This document shows, piece by piece, positions 1 to 7,540 of a DNA stretch of 37,813 nt. The translations under genes were made by a program, and so were the position numbers. Each line of letters begins with the position of its first letter. The stretch's first letter is position 1. Source of the stretch: Gammaproteobacteria bacterium (lineage in GTDB: Bacteria; Pseudomonadota; Gammaproteobacteria; Arenicellales; Poriferihabitantaceae); the NCBI GenBank assembly GCA_028066695.1, contig JALCBG010000020.1, positions 1-37,813 of the forward strand. The letters run 5' to 3'. Below the pieces are notes generated by a model. That model saw nothing but the letters and a program-made list of their open reading frames with translations. It did no database searches and had not been told where the DNA came from.

Positions 1-55
1 GCGCCCATTCGGAGATGCGCAGGTTGGGGGCTTTTTTGCCTAGGGTGGGTTGCAT
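1..55 (-). CDS. Start of a redoxin/TlpA-like protein, cut by the window edge
   Basis: Only the first 18 codons are inside the window, read leftwards from an ATG at 53-55. They give MQPTLGKKAPNLRISEWA. The pattern 'G-x-x-AP-x-L-x-I-S-E-W' is typical of the beginning of thioredoxin-like or AhpC/TSA-like redoxins. The CxxC or peroxidatic cysteine would lie outside the window. There is no strong ribosome binding site before the ATG. The assignment rests on a very short stretch and is tentative. Confidence 0.35.
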   Translation of the reverse strand, partial: MQPTLGKKAPNLRISEWA

Positions 56-93
56 GGTGGCGTGATTTGTGCGGCGGTTTCGGGCGGGTCATT

Positions 94-1728
94 TTACATG
101 TTCCCGTTGCCGAAAATATCGCGCTCCAGCTCCTGATAAATTGGCATCTTAGGAGTTACCAGGTCGGCCAAATGCAGCAGAAACCCTGCATTGTCATCGC
201 CAATCTGCAAGCCTTTATGCTCGCCGATGAGATGTCCCCTTTTATGCTCGTCGATGAGATACCCCCTGATGGCGCCTGCCGCCCTTTTCGGATTGTGTTT
301 GTTCTTGTCCCGAATACCTTTTATAGCATTCAGCGTTTCAGAAGGCAGGACATGACGAGGATCTCTGCAAAATGCCGTCAGCACATCGTCATCCAGCAAA
401 TATGCTTCAATGCAGACGCGCGAAAGCACCCGCACCCCCTCATCTCTTGCTTTCTGCACTTCTTCGGGGGTGGCATTGTCTCGGTCCCGAACACCAAAAA
501 TTTTCTGCCCGGGCGTTGCTTTTTGCACTATCGAGACGAACTTTTTGACTTCTTTCTTCCCTCCCACGGAAACAAATTCCACATCCGGGTATTCCGAAGA
601 AAAAATCTTGTTGTAGCACTTCGCATCAAAGCTCTTCTCCGGCGTCGACTCGCAGATATACAGCATCTCCGGGGAAACCAGATCTGCCAAATCATCGAGC
701 ACCACCTCGTGCATGCGCTTCCACAGCGCGCGGTCCATTTTTGCCGGCTCAATCACTTCCCCTTTCTGGTTGTCAAAATCGCGGACGTCAAAGTCGAGAA
801 ATACGACTTTTCCGGAATCCTTTTTGTAGAGTTCATAAGCCTTGCGCATCATGCCAATGGAATGCGTGGCAATCCACAGTTGGCAGTTGTCGGGGACAAG
901 CCGATATATGACATCCAGCAACTTCCCCTGAATGCCGACAGCAATATGCGCTTCCGGCTCGTCAATACAAAACACCGTATCGTCGAACTCTTGGCGCTTG
1001 ACAACAAAGTCAAGGATCAGGTCGAAAGCTGCCTTTTCGCCTCCGGAAAGATTGTCATAGGCGAAGCCTTCCACACCTCCTTTGTCAAACCGAAGCGTTT
1101 CTCCCCCGGCTGAAAAGCTGCGGAGTTTGTTTAAAACGAGGTCGGGAAACAAAAGTTTGACAGAATCCTGGATTTTAACAAGAATTTCTTCTCGGAATTC
1201 CTCCAGAGTCATGCTCCCTTTCTTGCTCTCCAAAACACCTTCAAGCACCTGCGAAAGCAAACGCATATAATTTTGCTCTGCGGCTTCATCGTTGTCGATC
1301 ATTTTGGCAACACGTGACTCATCCAAGGCAGAATCCATGTGCGCTACGTGATCTGCCTCTACTGAAGGGACGTTGCGGTAGGCAGAACGAACATACACGG
1401 CCTTTTTCCATTCAATTTCGGAATCTTGATGGCCATGGAAAACCACATTGATGTCAGAAATAGCACGGTCACTATCCTGACGGTCAGTGACGCGACTGTA
1501 ATATGCCGGCTCAAACTGATTAGGTGCGGGTCGAAAACGCCGAGGAGTCCGGGGAGACTTTACACCCATAAACTGCGCTTTCACAGAAATCGCATCAAAC
1601 AAAGACGATTTTCCGCACCCGTTGGGCCCAACAAGCACGACCAATTTCGCGGTTTCCGGCAAACCGGAAACCGTCAATTTTTTGAACCGCTTAAAATCTT
1701 CTGGCAGTTCGATTTTTTTGATTTTCAT
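94..1728 (-). CDS. OLD-like AAA ATPase with a C-terminal TOPRIM-like/DUF4435-type region
   Basis: A 544-residue ABC/SMC-type ATPase of the kind found in OLD nucleases and related defence proteins. Visible motifs are a Walker A (GPNGCGKSS, residues 34-42), a signature loop (LSGGEKAAF, 227-235), a Walker B (FCIDEPEAH, 253-261) and an H-loop (THS, 288-290). The C-terminal part has a CEST motif (359-362), VGGKKEV (388-394) and GVRDRD (412-417), which resemble the acidic TOPRIM-like fold fused to such ATPases. The likely role is DNA-directed, either nuclease or anti-phage, but no partner gene is visible. The start is firm: GGAGGTGAT lies 4 nt upstream. It is richer in TCGA and lower in GC than the housekeeping genes, which suggests transfer. 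A 27-bp in-frame tandem duplication lies near its 3' end (about 215-268). It could also be a simple recombination-like ATPase. Confidence 0.8.
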   Translation of the reverse strand: MKIKKIELPEDFKRFKKLTVSGLPETAKLVVLVGPNGCGKSSLFDAISVKAQFMGVKSPRTPRRFRPAPNQFEPAYYSRVTDRQDSDRAISDINVVFHGHQDSEIEWKKAVYVRSAYRNVPSVEADHVAHMDSALDESRVAKMIDNDEAAEQNYMRLLSQVLEGVLESKKGSMTLEEFREEILVKIQDSVKLLFPDLVLNKLRSFSAGGETLRFDKGGVEGFAYDNLSGGEKAAFDLILDFVVKRQEFDDTVFCIDEPEAHIAVGIQGKLLDVIYRLVPDNCQLWIATHSIGMMRKAYELYKKDSGKVVFLDFDVRDFDNQKGEVIEPAKMDRALWKRMHEVVLDDLADLVSPEMLYICESTPEKSFDAKCYNKIFSSEYPDVEFVSVGGKKEVKKFVSIVQKATPGQKIFGVRDRDNATPEEVQKARDEGVRVLSRVCIEAYLLDDDVLTAFCRDPRHVLPSETLNAIKGIRDKNKHNPKRAAGAIRGYLIDEHKRGHLIGEHKGLQIGDDNAGFLLHLADLVTPKMPIYQELERDIFGNGNM

Positions 1729-1733
1729 ACCAT

Positions 1734-1755
1734 CACCTCCAATACTCAGATTGTA
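1734..1755 (-). promoter_or_regulatory. Extended -10 promoter and strong Shine-Dalgarno of the OLD-like ATPase gene
   Basis: On the minus strand TGATACAAT (TACAAT at 1755-1750, preceded by TGA as in an extended -10) stands about 22 nt before the start codon. GGAGGTGAT follows, 4 nt before the ATG at 1728. No good -35 is visible, in keeping with an extended -10 promoter. The leader would be about 15 nt long. Confidence 0.5.
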
Positions 1756-1806
1756 TCATTCTCAAAGGATGTGAGCCACTTTCATCGTAATTTCCGCGCG
1801 ACCTAC

Positions 1807-1981
1807 GCCTGCCCATTATACTCCCCCCAATGAACCCGCTGGAACAAATCGCCGCGCGGGCGGCGCGAGAGAAGAGGAAGATCGTGCTGCCCGAAGGCGC
1901 GGATGCGCGGGCGGCGGCGGCCGCGGCGCAAGCGGCCGAGCGCGGGCTGACCGAGGTGACGGTGATTGCCGAGGGGAAAGA
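1807..1981 (+). pseudogene. Broken duplicate of the pta promoter and 5' end
   Basis: This stretch repeats the promoter and first ~49 codons of the intact pta gene (3564-3735). The copies match at about 95% of bases: seven substitutions and a 3-nt deletion within about 150 nt of coding sequence. The TATACT -10 element (1817-1822) and the ATG (1830) are kept, so the fragment could still be transcribed and translated. After codon 49 the frame runs into unrelated DNA and stops at 2276 inside the AT-rich repeats. The acetyltransferase catalytic region is missing, so it cannot make a working enzyme. It is probably the scar of an insertion or illegitimate recombination at the pta 5' end. Any transcript from it would run toward the fic gene in antisense direction. 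Confidence 0.85.
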
Positions 1982-1984
1982 CCC

Positions 1985-2174
1985 GGACCGAGGCCGGTGT
2001 GGCACCGCCGCTGGCGCCCTCGGCGCGCGGCTCATCCACCTGCTCAATCACCTGAAACGGCAGCGCGACACTGCACACCCCGCCGCCCTTGCCGTTCCAA
2101 ACCAACTCCACCTCGCGCTTGTCGTCAAACAGCAGAAAACGGTAGCGGGCGGACGGAGGCACGACCGGCGGGTT
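1985..2174 (-). pseudogene. N-terminal remnant of a site-specific DNA methyltransferase
   Basis: Read leftwards, this stretch encodes PPSARYRFLLFDDKREVELV followed by a segment with the core LPFQVIEQVDEPRAE. From memory this matches the N-terminal segment of a family of site-specific (adenine) DNA methyltransferases that lies ahead of their catalytic DPPF region. The reading ends abruptly where it meets the pta fragment near 1985, and a stop (2184-2186) lies just upstream inside the AT-rich repeats. Only about 60 residues survive and no catalytic motif is present. It is probably debris of a lost modification system. The family assignment is by recall only. Confidence 0.5.
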
Positions 2175-2347
2175 TATCCCATATTAAGGTCTTTATGGGA
2201 CATTAAGCGGCCAATATGTAATAGATATTGCATTAAGAGCTTAATGTCCCATATTTCTCTCTTTATGGGACATTAAGCTCTTAATATGTAATAGATATTG
2301 CATTAATGGGCTAATGTCCCATATTTTGCGATTTATGGGACATTAGG
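2171..2347. repeat. AT-rich block of 70-bp tandem repeats with nested palindromes
   Basis: Three copies, the last one partial, of a 70-bp unit: TTTATGGGACATTA recurs at 2192, 2262 and 2332, each 70 bp apart. Each full unit has arms TATGGGACATTA and TAATGTCCCATA around an AT-rich centre (2213-2236 and 2283-2306, identical). The block is AT-rich within GC-rich surroundings. A 9-bp direct repeat, CGACCGGCG, lies immediately outside both ends (2162-2170 and 2348-2356). That is compatible with a target-site duplication of a small non-autonomous element, although clear terminal inverted repeats are lacking. Confidence 0.85.
2232..2285. repeat. Perfect 22-bp inverted repeat with 10-nt loop
   Basis: Positions 2232-2253 are the exact reverse complement of 2264-2285. 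They are separated by a pyrimidine-only loop on the plus strand (TTTCTCTCTT). It would form a very stable hairpin or cruciform, or could serve as a large operator. It spans the boundary of two 70-bp units and is longer than the 12-bp arms that all units share. Confidence 0.85.
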
Positions 2348-2420
2348 CGACCGGCGAGATTGTGCATAAAGTGGCTTTTTTCCGTATTTCAGCGCCTTTT
2401 CGGGCATTTGCAGGGCGGCC

Positions 2421-3524
2421 CTATGCCTCTTGCAGCAGGAGCACCAACTGCGGAAAAGCGCAGAAACTGGTTCGGCGGCCTTTGCCCGGCACGATTTTCG
2501 TGATGATCTTGTTTTTTTCCAGTCGCACGAACAAATTGCCCACGCTTGATTTGGGAACGGCGACTTCGTCGCGGAATTGGACGCCGGTGAAAAACGGCCG
2601 GGTAAAAAGGAAGTTGGCGACCTGCGGGGCGTATTGGGAGTGGGTCGCTTCCTGCACCCGCTCCAAGGTATCCTTTTTCAGGTCGATGATTTTCTGTGCC
2701 TTGACGGAACCGGCGCACGACTGCTCGGCAACCGCGCGCAAAAAGAAAATGATCCATTGCTCCCAGTCGCCTTTGGCGGTGATGCGGTTCAGTCTGTCAT
2801 AGTACTCGTCGCGGTGTTTCTCCAGGTACTCACTGAGGTAGAAATACGGCGTGGTGATGGTCTTCTTGTGATACAGAAACAGCGGCATCAAGAGACGGCC
2901 GAGGCGGCCGTTGCCGTCCAAGAACGGGTGAATGATCTCAAACTGCGCATGCACGATGGCAAGTTGCACCAGTTCATTTTTTTCTTTTCCGTGGATGTAT
3001 TTTTCCAGATTGGAAAATAAATCCGGAACATGTCGCGCTTCGGGCGGAACATACCTGGCGGTTTCTATGGTGGCGCCCGGCGAGCCGACCCATACCGGAC
3101 CGTTGCGAAAGTTGCCGGGGTCTTTTTGTTTGCCGCGCGCGCCGGAGAGGAGGATTTTGTGAGTGTTTTTTAGCAGCCGCCCCGACAGCGGCAACTTCTC
3201 CATTTGCACAACGGCGGTTTCCAGCGCCTCGCGGTAATTCATCACCTCTTGGAAATCGTCGCGTTTTTCCCCGGACGCTTTCCCTTCCGCCTGAAAACGC
3301 AGAACTTCTTCAAGCGTGGCCTGCGTGCCTTCAATGCGCGAAGACGACACCGCTTCCTGCGTGGTCAGCGGCGACAACAACAATTTTGCCTCGGGGTTGT
3401 TCGCGGCAAGCGCGTCAAAGCGCGCGACGCCGCCGTGCGCGTCGCCGAGGAAAGGCGTGATTTTCTCCCAATCCAGTTTGGAAAGCGGGAGGGTCTGCGG
3501 ATTTGTCGGCTTGGCGGGCGGCAT
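2421..3524 (-). CDS. Fic-family protein adenylyltransferase, class II (SoFic-like)
   Basis: A 367-residue Fic protein that would transfer AMP from ATP to hydroxyl side chains of target proteins. The catalytic motif HPFLDGNGR is complete at residues 199-207. An N-terminal Fic_N region carries the autoinhibitory helix motif SSSRIEG (60-66, S-x-x-x-E-G), which makes it a class II, self-inhibited Fic. The C-terminal part (about 280-367) looks like a winged-helix DNA-binding domain. The ATG at 3524 was chosen because it precedes the conserved Fic_N start (residues LPLSKLDWEKI) and leaves the divergent pta promoter free. It holds one TCGA in 1.1 kb, so its composition is closer to the host than that of the other accessory genes. 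No separate antitoxin gene is next to it, as expected for class II. The target is unknown. Confidence 0.92.
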   Translation of the reverse strand: MPPAKPTNPQTLPLSKLDWEKITPFLGDAHGGVARFDALAANNPEAKLLLSPLTTQEAVSSSRIEGTQATLEEVLRFQAEGKASGEKRDDFQEVMNYREALETAVVQMEKLPLSGRLLKNTHKILLSGARGKQKDPGNFRNGPVWVGSPGATIETARYVPPEARHVPDLFSNLEKYIHGKEKNELVQLAIVHAQFEIIHPFLDGNGRLGRLLMPLFLYHKKTITTPYFYLSEYLEKHRDEYYDRLNRITAKGDWEQWIIFFLRAVAEQSCAGSVKAQKIIDLKKDTLERVQEATHSQYAPQVANFLFTRPFFTGVQFRDEVAVPKSSVGNLFVRLEKNKIITKIVPGKGRRTSFCAFPQLVLLLQEA

Positions 3525-3571
3525 GGCTGGGCGGTGGCGCGGGTTTTGTGTTTCGCCGGGATTCCTGCGAT

Positions 3572-3577
3572 TATACT
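3572..3577 (+). promoter_or_regulatory. -10 element of pta, predicted near-leaderless mRNA
   Basis: TATACT ends 6 nt before the ATG of pta (3584). Transcription usually begins 6-7 nt after the -10, so the mRNA would start at or next to the start codon. No ribosome binding site could fit. The same arrangement, with a 7-nt gap, is kept in the duplicated fragment at 1817-1832. No clear -35 is seen. Confidence 0.55.
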
Positions 3578-3583
3578 CGCCCA

Positions 3584-4582
3584 ATGAACCCGCTGGAACA
3601 AATCGCCGCGCGGGCGGCGCGGGAGAAGAGGAAGATCGTGCTGCCCGAAGGCGCGGATGCGCGGGTGGCGGCGGCCGCGGCGCAGGCGGCCGAGCGCGGG
3701 CTGGCTGAGGTGACGGTGATCGCCGAAGGGGGGAAAGCCGAGGCCGGCGCGGCGCATGTGGTGGACCCGCTGAAAAATGAGCGCGCGGACGCGCACGCCG
3801 AGGCGCTGATGCGCGCGCGCAACAAGAATCAAAAAAATGAAATGACGCGCGAGCAGGCGCTGCGGGAAATTCGCGCGCCGCTGACGCTGGCGATGTGCAT
3901 GGTGGCATGCGGAGACGCCGACGGATGCGTCGCCGGCGCCGCGCATACCACCGCCGATGTGGTGCGCGCCGCGCTGCAAATTGTCGGCGCAAAAGCGGCG
4001 GGCGATTCCGCAGACGGGCTGGTGTCCAGTTTCTTCCTGATGCTGCACGAACTGCCGCACCAGGCGCTGCGCGGCGCCGCAGTGTTCGCCGACTGCGCGA
4101 TGGTCATTGACCCGGACGCGGCGCAACTGGCGCGCATCGCCATTGACACCGCTGACAGCGCGGCCGCGCTGCTCGGCATGAAACCGCGCGTCGCGTTGCT
4201 GTCGTTCTCCACCGCCGGCAGCGCGCGCCACGCGCAGGTGGACAAGGTGCGCGCCGCCGGGGAAATTGTCGCGGCGCGGCGCGGCGACATTGAGTTGCTG
4301 CCGGAAGTGCAGTTTGACGCCGCGGTCGTGCCGGAAATTTTGGACCGCAAGGCGCCGGGAATGGCCGGCCTCGCGCCGGCGAACATCTTCATCTTTCCGG
4401 ATTTGCAGTCGGCGAACATCGGTTACAAAATCGCCGAGCGGCTCGGCGCGGTCACCGCGGTCGGGCCGATTCTGCAGGGGCTGGCGCGGCCGGTCAACGA
4501 TTTGTCGCGCGGCTGCCGCGCCGAAGACATCGTCTCGCTGGTCGCGGTCACCGCGCTGCAGGCGCAGGCGCTGTCCGCATGA
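3584..4582 (+). CDS. pta: Phosphate acetyltransferase
   Basis: A 332-residue short-form phosphotransacetylase that interconverts acetyl-CoA and acetyl phosphate in the cytoplasm. Family hallmarks are the N-terminal KRKIVLPEGAD, the central glycine-rich region around DADGCVAGAAHTTADVVRAA, and near the C-terminus ANIGYKIAERLGA followed by GPILQGLARPVNDLSRGC. The length fits the single-domain type without the N-terminal regulatory domain of the long E. coli-type enzyme. No acetate kinase gene is nearby. It overlaps dgcA by 4 bp (ATGA), so it belongs to the dgcA-dgcN operon, whose N-acetylation step would use acetyl-CoA. Supplying acetyl-CoA or recovering the acetyl group is my inference. Confidence 0.93.
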   Translation: MNPLEQIAARAAREKRKIVLPEGADARVAAAAAQAAERGLAEVTVIAEGGKAEAGAAHVVDPLKNERADAHAEALMRARNKNQKNEMTREQALREIRAPLTLAMCMVACGDADGCVAGAAHTTADVVRAALQIVGAKAAGDSADGLVSSFFLMLHELPHQALRGAAVFADCAMVIDPDAAQLARIAIDTADSAAALLGMKPRVALLSFSTAGSARHAQVDKVRAAGEIVAARRGDIELLPEVQFDAAVVPEILDRKAPGMAGLAPANIFIFPDLQSANIGYKIAERLGAVTAVGPILQGLARPVNDLSRGCRAEDIVSLVAVTALQAQALSA

Positions 4583-5637
4583 GCGCGCGAATGCGCATCG
4601 CTTTTCGCACGCTGCGCCTGCAAAAGGAATTTCCGCTGACCATCAGCCGCGGCACCAGCGCGGGCTCGGAAAATTTGTTCGTGTCGGCAACGCGCGGCGG
4701 CGTCACCGGCTGGGGCGAGGCGGCGCCGGGCATTCGCGAAGGCGCGAAGAGCGCGGCGCAAATGCAAACCGCGCTCGCCGGGTTTTGCGAAAGCATTGAC
4801 GACGGAGATGACTGGGCGGTCATGCAAATTCACGACCGCGCGCGCGAACGCGGCCTGCCGGCCTGCGCGATCGCCGCGCTGGACATCGCGCTGTGGGACC
4901 GCCTCGCGCGCGCCGCCAATTTGCCGCTGCACACATTGCTCGGGCTCGGCAAGCCGCGCGCGCCGACTTCCATGACCATCGGCATCAACCCGCCCGAAGT
5001 GGTGCGCGAGCGCGCGGAGTTGCTGCTGGCGCGCGGCGCGCGCGCGCTGAAAATCAAACTCGGCTCGCCCGACGGCGCCGAGGCCGACCGCGCGATGTTC
5101 GCGCAGGCCGCCGAAAGCGCGCGCGGGCGCGCGGTCAGTTTGCGCGTGGACGCCAACGGCGGCTGGGATGTCGCCGATGCGCGCGCGATGATGAAATGGC
5201 TGGCCGAGCGCGGCGCCGAATATGTGGAGCAGCCGCTCGCCGAGGGGCGCGAGGAAGAGTTGCCGGCCTTGTATAAAAACCGGCCGCTGCCGCTTTTCGT
5301 GGATGAGTCGTGCCGCTTCGCCGAGGATTTGCCGAAGTGGGCGCATGCGGTGGACGGCGTCAACATTAAATTAATGAAATGCGGCGGCGTCAGCGGCGCG
5401 CTGCGCATTCTCGCGGCGGCGCGCGCATTCGGATTGAAAACCATGATCGGCTGCATGAGCGAATCATCCATGTCCATCTCGGCCGCGGCCGCGCTCGGCG
5501 GCGCGCTGGATCACATAGATCTGGACTCACAACTCAACCTCGCGCCCGACCCGTGCCGCGGCGCGGAGTTTGTGGACGGCGTGGTCATGCCAAACGGGCG
5601 CCCCGGGCACGGCGCGGAGATCGTCCATGCTGAATGA
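4579..5637 (+). CDS. dgcA: Enolase-superfamily epimerase/racemase, DgcA-like (N-acetyl-D-glutamate racemase)
   Basis: A 352-residue member of the dipeptide-epimerase branch of the enolase superfamily. It has the catalytic KxK (K158, K160), the three metal ligands D191 (RVDANGGW), E217 (VEQP) and D242 (FVDES), and the second lysine motif KLMK (264-267), followed by MIGCMSESS. In isolation it would be called L-Ala-D/L-Glu epimerase. The next gene is a DUF1611/DgcN protein, however, and the pair dgcN-dgcA has been described for D-glutamate catabolism in marine bacteria, where DgcA racemises N-acetyl-D-glutamate. It overlaps pta by 4 bp and dgcN by 11 bp. A second ATG at 4591 is an alternative start. 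The substrate is inferred from context. Confidence 0.85.
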   Translation: MSARMRIAFRTLRLQKEFPLTISRGTSAGSENLFVSATRGGVTGWGEAAPGIREGAKSAAQMQTALAGFCESIDDGDDWAVMQIHDRARERGLPACAIAALDIALWDRLARAANLPLHTLLGLGKPRAPTSMTIGINPPEVVRERAELLLARGARALKIKLGSPDGAEADRAMFAQAAESARGRAVSLRVDANGGWDVADARAMMKWLAERGAEYVEQPLAEGREEELPALYKNRPLPLFVDESCRFAEDLPKWAHAVDGVNIKLMKCGGVSGALRILAAARAFGLKTMIGCMSESSMSISAAAALGGALDHIDLDSQLNLAPDPCRGAEFVDGVVMPNGRPGHGAEIVHAE

Positions 5638-6655
5638 AAAACAAAAAATCGCGGTCTTCATGGAGGGCAACATTGACAGCGACTACGGCAAGATGGGTTA
5701 CGGCGTGATGCGCTACGCGCGCAACCCGGTGGTCTGCGTGATTGACTCGGCCAACGCCGGCAAGCGCGTTTGCGACGCGTGCGATTTGCCGTTTGAATAC
5801 CCGGTCGCGGCCGGCATGCGCGAGGCCGCAAACATGGGCGCGGAGGCGGTGGTCATCGGCATCGCGCCCTCCGGCGGGCGCGTCGCGCCCGAGTGGGAGG
5901 AGGCGTTCGCCGAATGCGCGCGGCTCGGCATGTCATTGGTCAACGGACTGCACGACCCGTTAAGCGAGCGCTTAAAACATTTGCTGCAGCCGGGGCGCTG
6001 GATTTGGGATGTGCGCCAGCCGGCGTTCACGCCGCCAATCGCGGCCGCGCGCGCCGCCGCATTGCCGAACAAGCGCGCGCTGCTGGTCGGCACCGACATG
6101 GCCATCGGCAAGATGACCGCGGGCCTGGAAATTCACCGCTGGCTGCGCGCGCAGGGCAAGGACGCGGTGTTCCTCGCCACCGGGCAGGTCGGCATCACCA
6201 TCACCGGGCGCGGCATTCCGCTGGACGCGTTCAAACTGGACCACGCGTGCGGCGCGGTGGAAAAGATGGTGCTGGAGGCCGGCGGGCACGACATCGCGAT
6301 CATTGAAGGCCAGGGCTCGCTGCTGCACCCGGGCAGCAGCGCGACGCTTTCGCTGATGCGCGGGAGTTGCGCCACGCATTTAATCATGTGCCACCGCGCG
6401 CGCATGACGCGGCTGCGCGCGCCGAACTCGGTGGCGATTCCGCCGCTCGCCGATTTCATCCGCCTGAACGAGGAAGTCGCGGCCGCGTGCGGTTCGCTTA
6501 CGCGCGCGGCCGTGGTCGGCGTCGCGCTCAACACCGCCGCGCTTAACGAGGACGAGGCGCGCGCCGAGATTAAAAAAACCGAGGACGAAACCGGGCTGCC
6601 GGCCGAGGATGTGGTGCGTTTTGGCGCGGGAAAACTCGGGAAACTGCTGGCGTAA
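5627..6655 (+). CDS. dgcN: DUF1611 protein, DgcN-like D-glutamate N-acetyltransferase
   Basis: A 342-residue DUF1611 protein with an N-terminal Rossmann-like half and a C-terminal P-loop-like half (GTDMAIGKMTAG, followed by EGQGSLLHPG). DgcN has been reported to acetylate D-glutamate with acetyl-CoA so that DgcA can racemise the product. The internal ATG at 5627 is preferred because MLNEKQKIAVFMEG matches the family's beginning; it overlaps the end of dgcA. The 9-nt gap to the permease gene keeps all four genes in one operon. The enzymatic role is taken from the family and the neighbour, not read from catalytic residues. Confidence 0.82.
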   Translation: MLNEKQKIAVFMEGNIDSDYGKMGYGVMRYARNPVVCVIDSANAGKRVCDACDLPFEYPVAAGMREAANMGAEAVVIGIAPSGGRVAPEWEEAFAECARLGMSLVNGLHDPLSERLKHLLQPGRWIWDVRQPAFTPPIAAARAAALPNKRALLVGTDMAIGKMTAGLEIHRWLRAQGKDAVFLATGQVGITITGRGIPLDAFKLDHACGAVEKMVLEAGGHDIAIIEGQGSLLHPGSSATLSLMRGSCATHLIMCHRARMTRLRAPNSVAIPPLADFIRLNEEVAAACGSLTRAAVVGVALNTAALNEDEARAEIKKTEDETGLPAEDVVRFGAGKLGKLLA

Positions 6656-6664
6656 TTTTTTCGC

Positions 6665-7510
6665 GTGGACGCGCACATCGTCATCATCGTCGCGCTCGCC
6701 GCGTTTTTTCACGCGGCGTGGAACGCCACGGTCAAACTCGGCGGCAACAAAATCCTGTCGCTCGCCGGCATGCAGGTCGCGCTCATCTTGCTGGTCATTC
6801 CGCTCATTCCGCTGGTCGGACTGCCGCACCGCGACAGTTGGCCCTATGTGGGGATGTCCATGGTTTTGCATTTCGGGTATTACCTGAGCCTCGCCGGCGC
6901 CTACCGCCACGGAGATTTCGCGCAAACCTATCCGGTGGCGCGCGGTTGCGCGCCGATTCTGGTGACATTGTGCGGCGTGTTCGTGCTCGGCGAAAATTTC
7001 GCGCCGGCCGAATGGGCCGCGCTCGGCGGCATCATCGGCGGCGTCATGCTCATCGCCGCGCGCCGCATCGGCGAAGTGCTGCAGCAGCGCAAGGCGCTGG
7101 TCAGCGCGCTTTGCACCGCCTGCTTCATCGCCGCCTACACCGTCGCCGACGGAATCGGCGGGCGTTTGTCGCTGAACATTCCGGCCTACATGGTGTGGTC
7201 GTCGCTGTTCGGCGGCGCGCCGGTGGTGGCATACGCGCTGCACCGCTGCGAATGGAGCGAAGTGCGCGCGTTCGCGCCGAAGTGGCGCGTTTGTTTTTTT
7301 GCGGCCGCGCTCGGGTTGTCGGCCTACTGGATCGTGGTGTGGGCGATGTCCAAGGCGCCGATTCCGCTGGTCGCCGCGCTGCGCGAAATTTCCGTGGTCA
7401 TCGCCGCGCTCATCGGCGCGTATTATTTCAAGGAGAAAGCCGGCAAGCGCCGCATCGCCGCCTCCATCATCATCTTCTGCAGCATCGCGCTGCTCGGCCT
7501 GGCCGGGTAG
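6665..7510 (+). CDS. EamA-type (DMT superfamily) transporter
   Basis: A 281-residue, very hydrophobic inner-membrane protein with about ten predicted helices in two EamA repeats. The first repeat begins around AFFHAAWNATVKLGG and the second near residue 145. A GYYLSLAGAYRHGDFAQTYP segment, typical of the family, lies near residue 80. The start is GTG, 9 nt after dgcN, and no other start fits. As the last gene of pta-dgcA-dgcN it may import or export D-amino acids or their acetylated forms. EamA sequences do not reveal substrate or direction, so this is inference. Confidence 0.85.
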   Translation: MDAHIVIIVALAAFFHAAWNATVKLGGNKILSLAGMQVALILLVIPLIPLVGLPHRDSWPYVGMSMVLHFGYYLSLAGAYRHGDFAQTYPVARGCAPILVTLCGVFVLGENFAPAEWAALGGIIGGVMLIAARRIGEVLQQRKALVSALCTACFIAAYTVADGIGGRLSLNIPAYMVWSSLFGGAPVVAYALHRCEWSEVRAFAPKWRVCFFAAALGLSAYWIVVWAMSKAPIPLVAALREISVVIAALIGAYYFKEKAGKRRIAASIIIFCSIALLGLAG

Positions 7511-7540
7511 CGAAAATACAAACCGCGCGCGCGGGCGCGC

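Noticed and set aside
2171-2347. A CRISPR array
   Set aside because: The repeats are contiguous 70-bp tandem units with conserved centres, not short repeats with unique spacers, and no cas gene is present.
2421-3992. A longer fic frame extending upstream to 3992
   Set aside because: The extension runs antisense through pta, is Arg/Ala/Pro-rich and lacks homology; the Fic_N domain begins right after the ATG at 3524.
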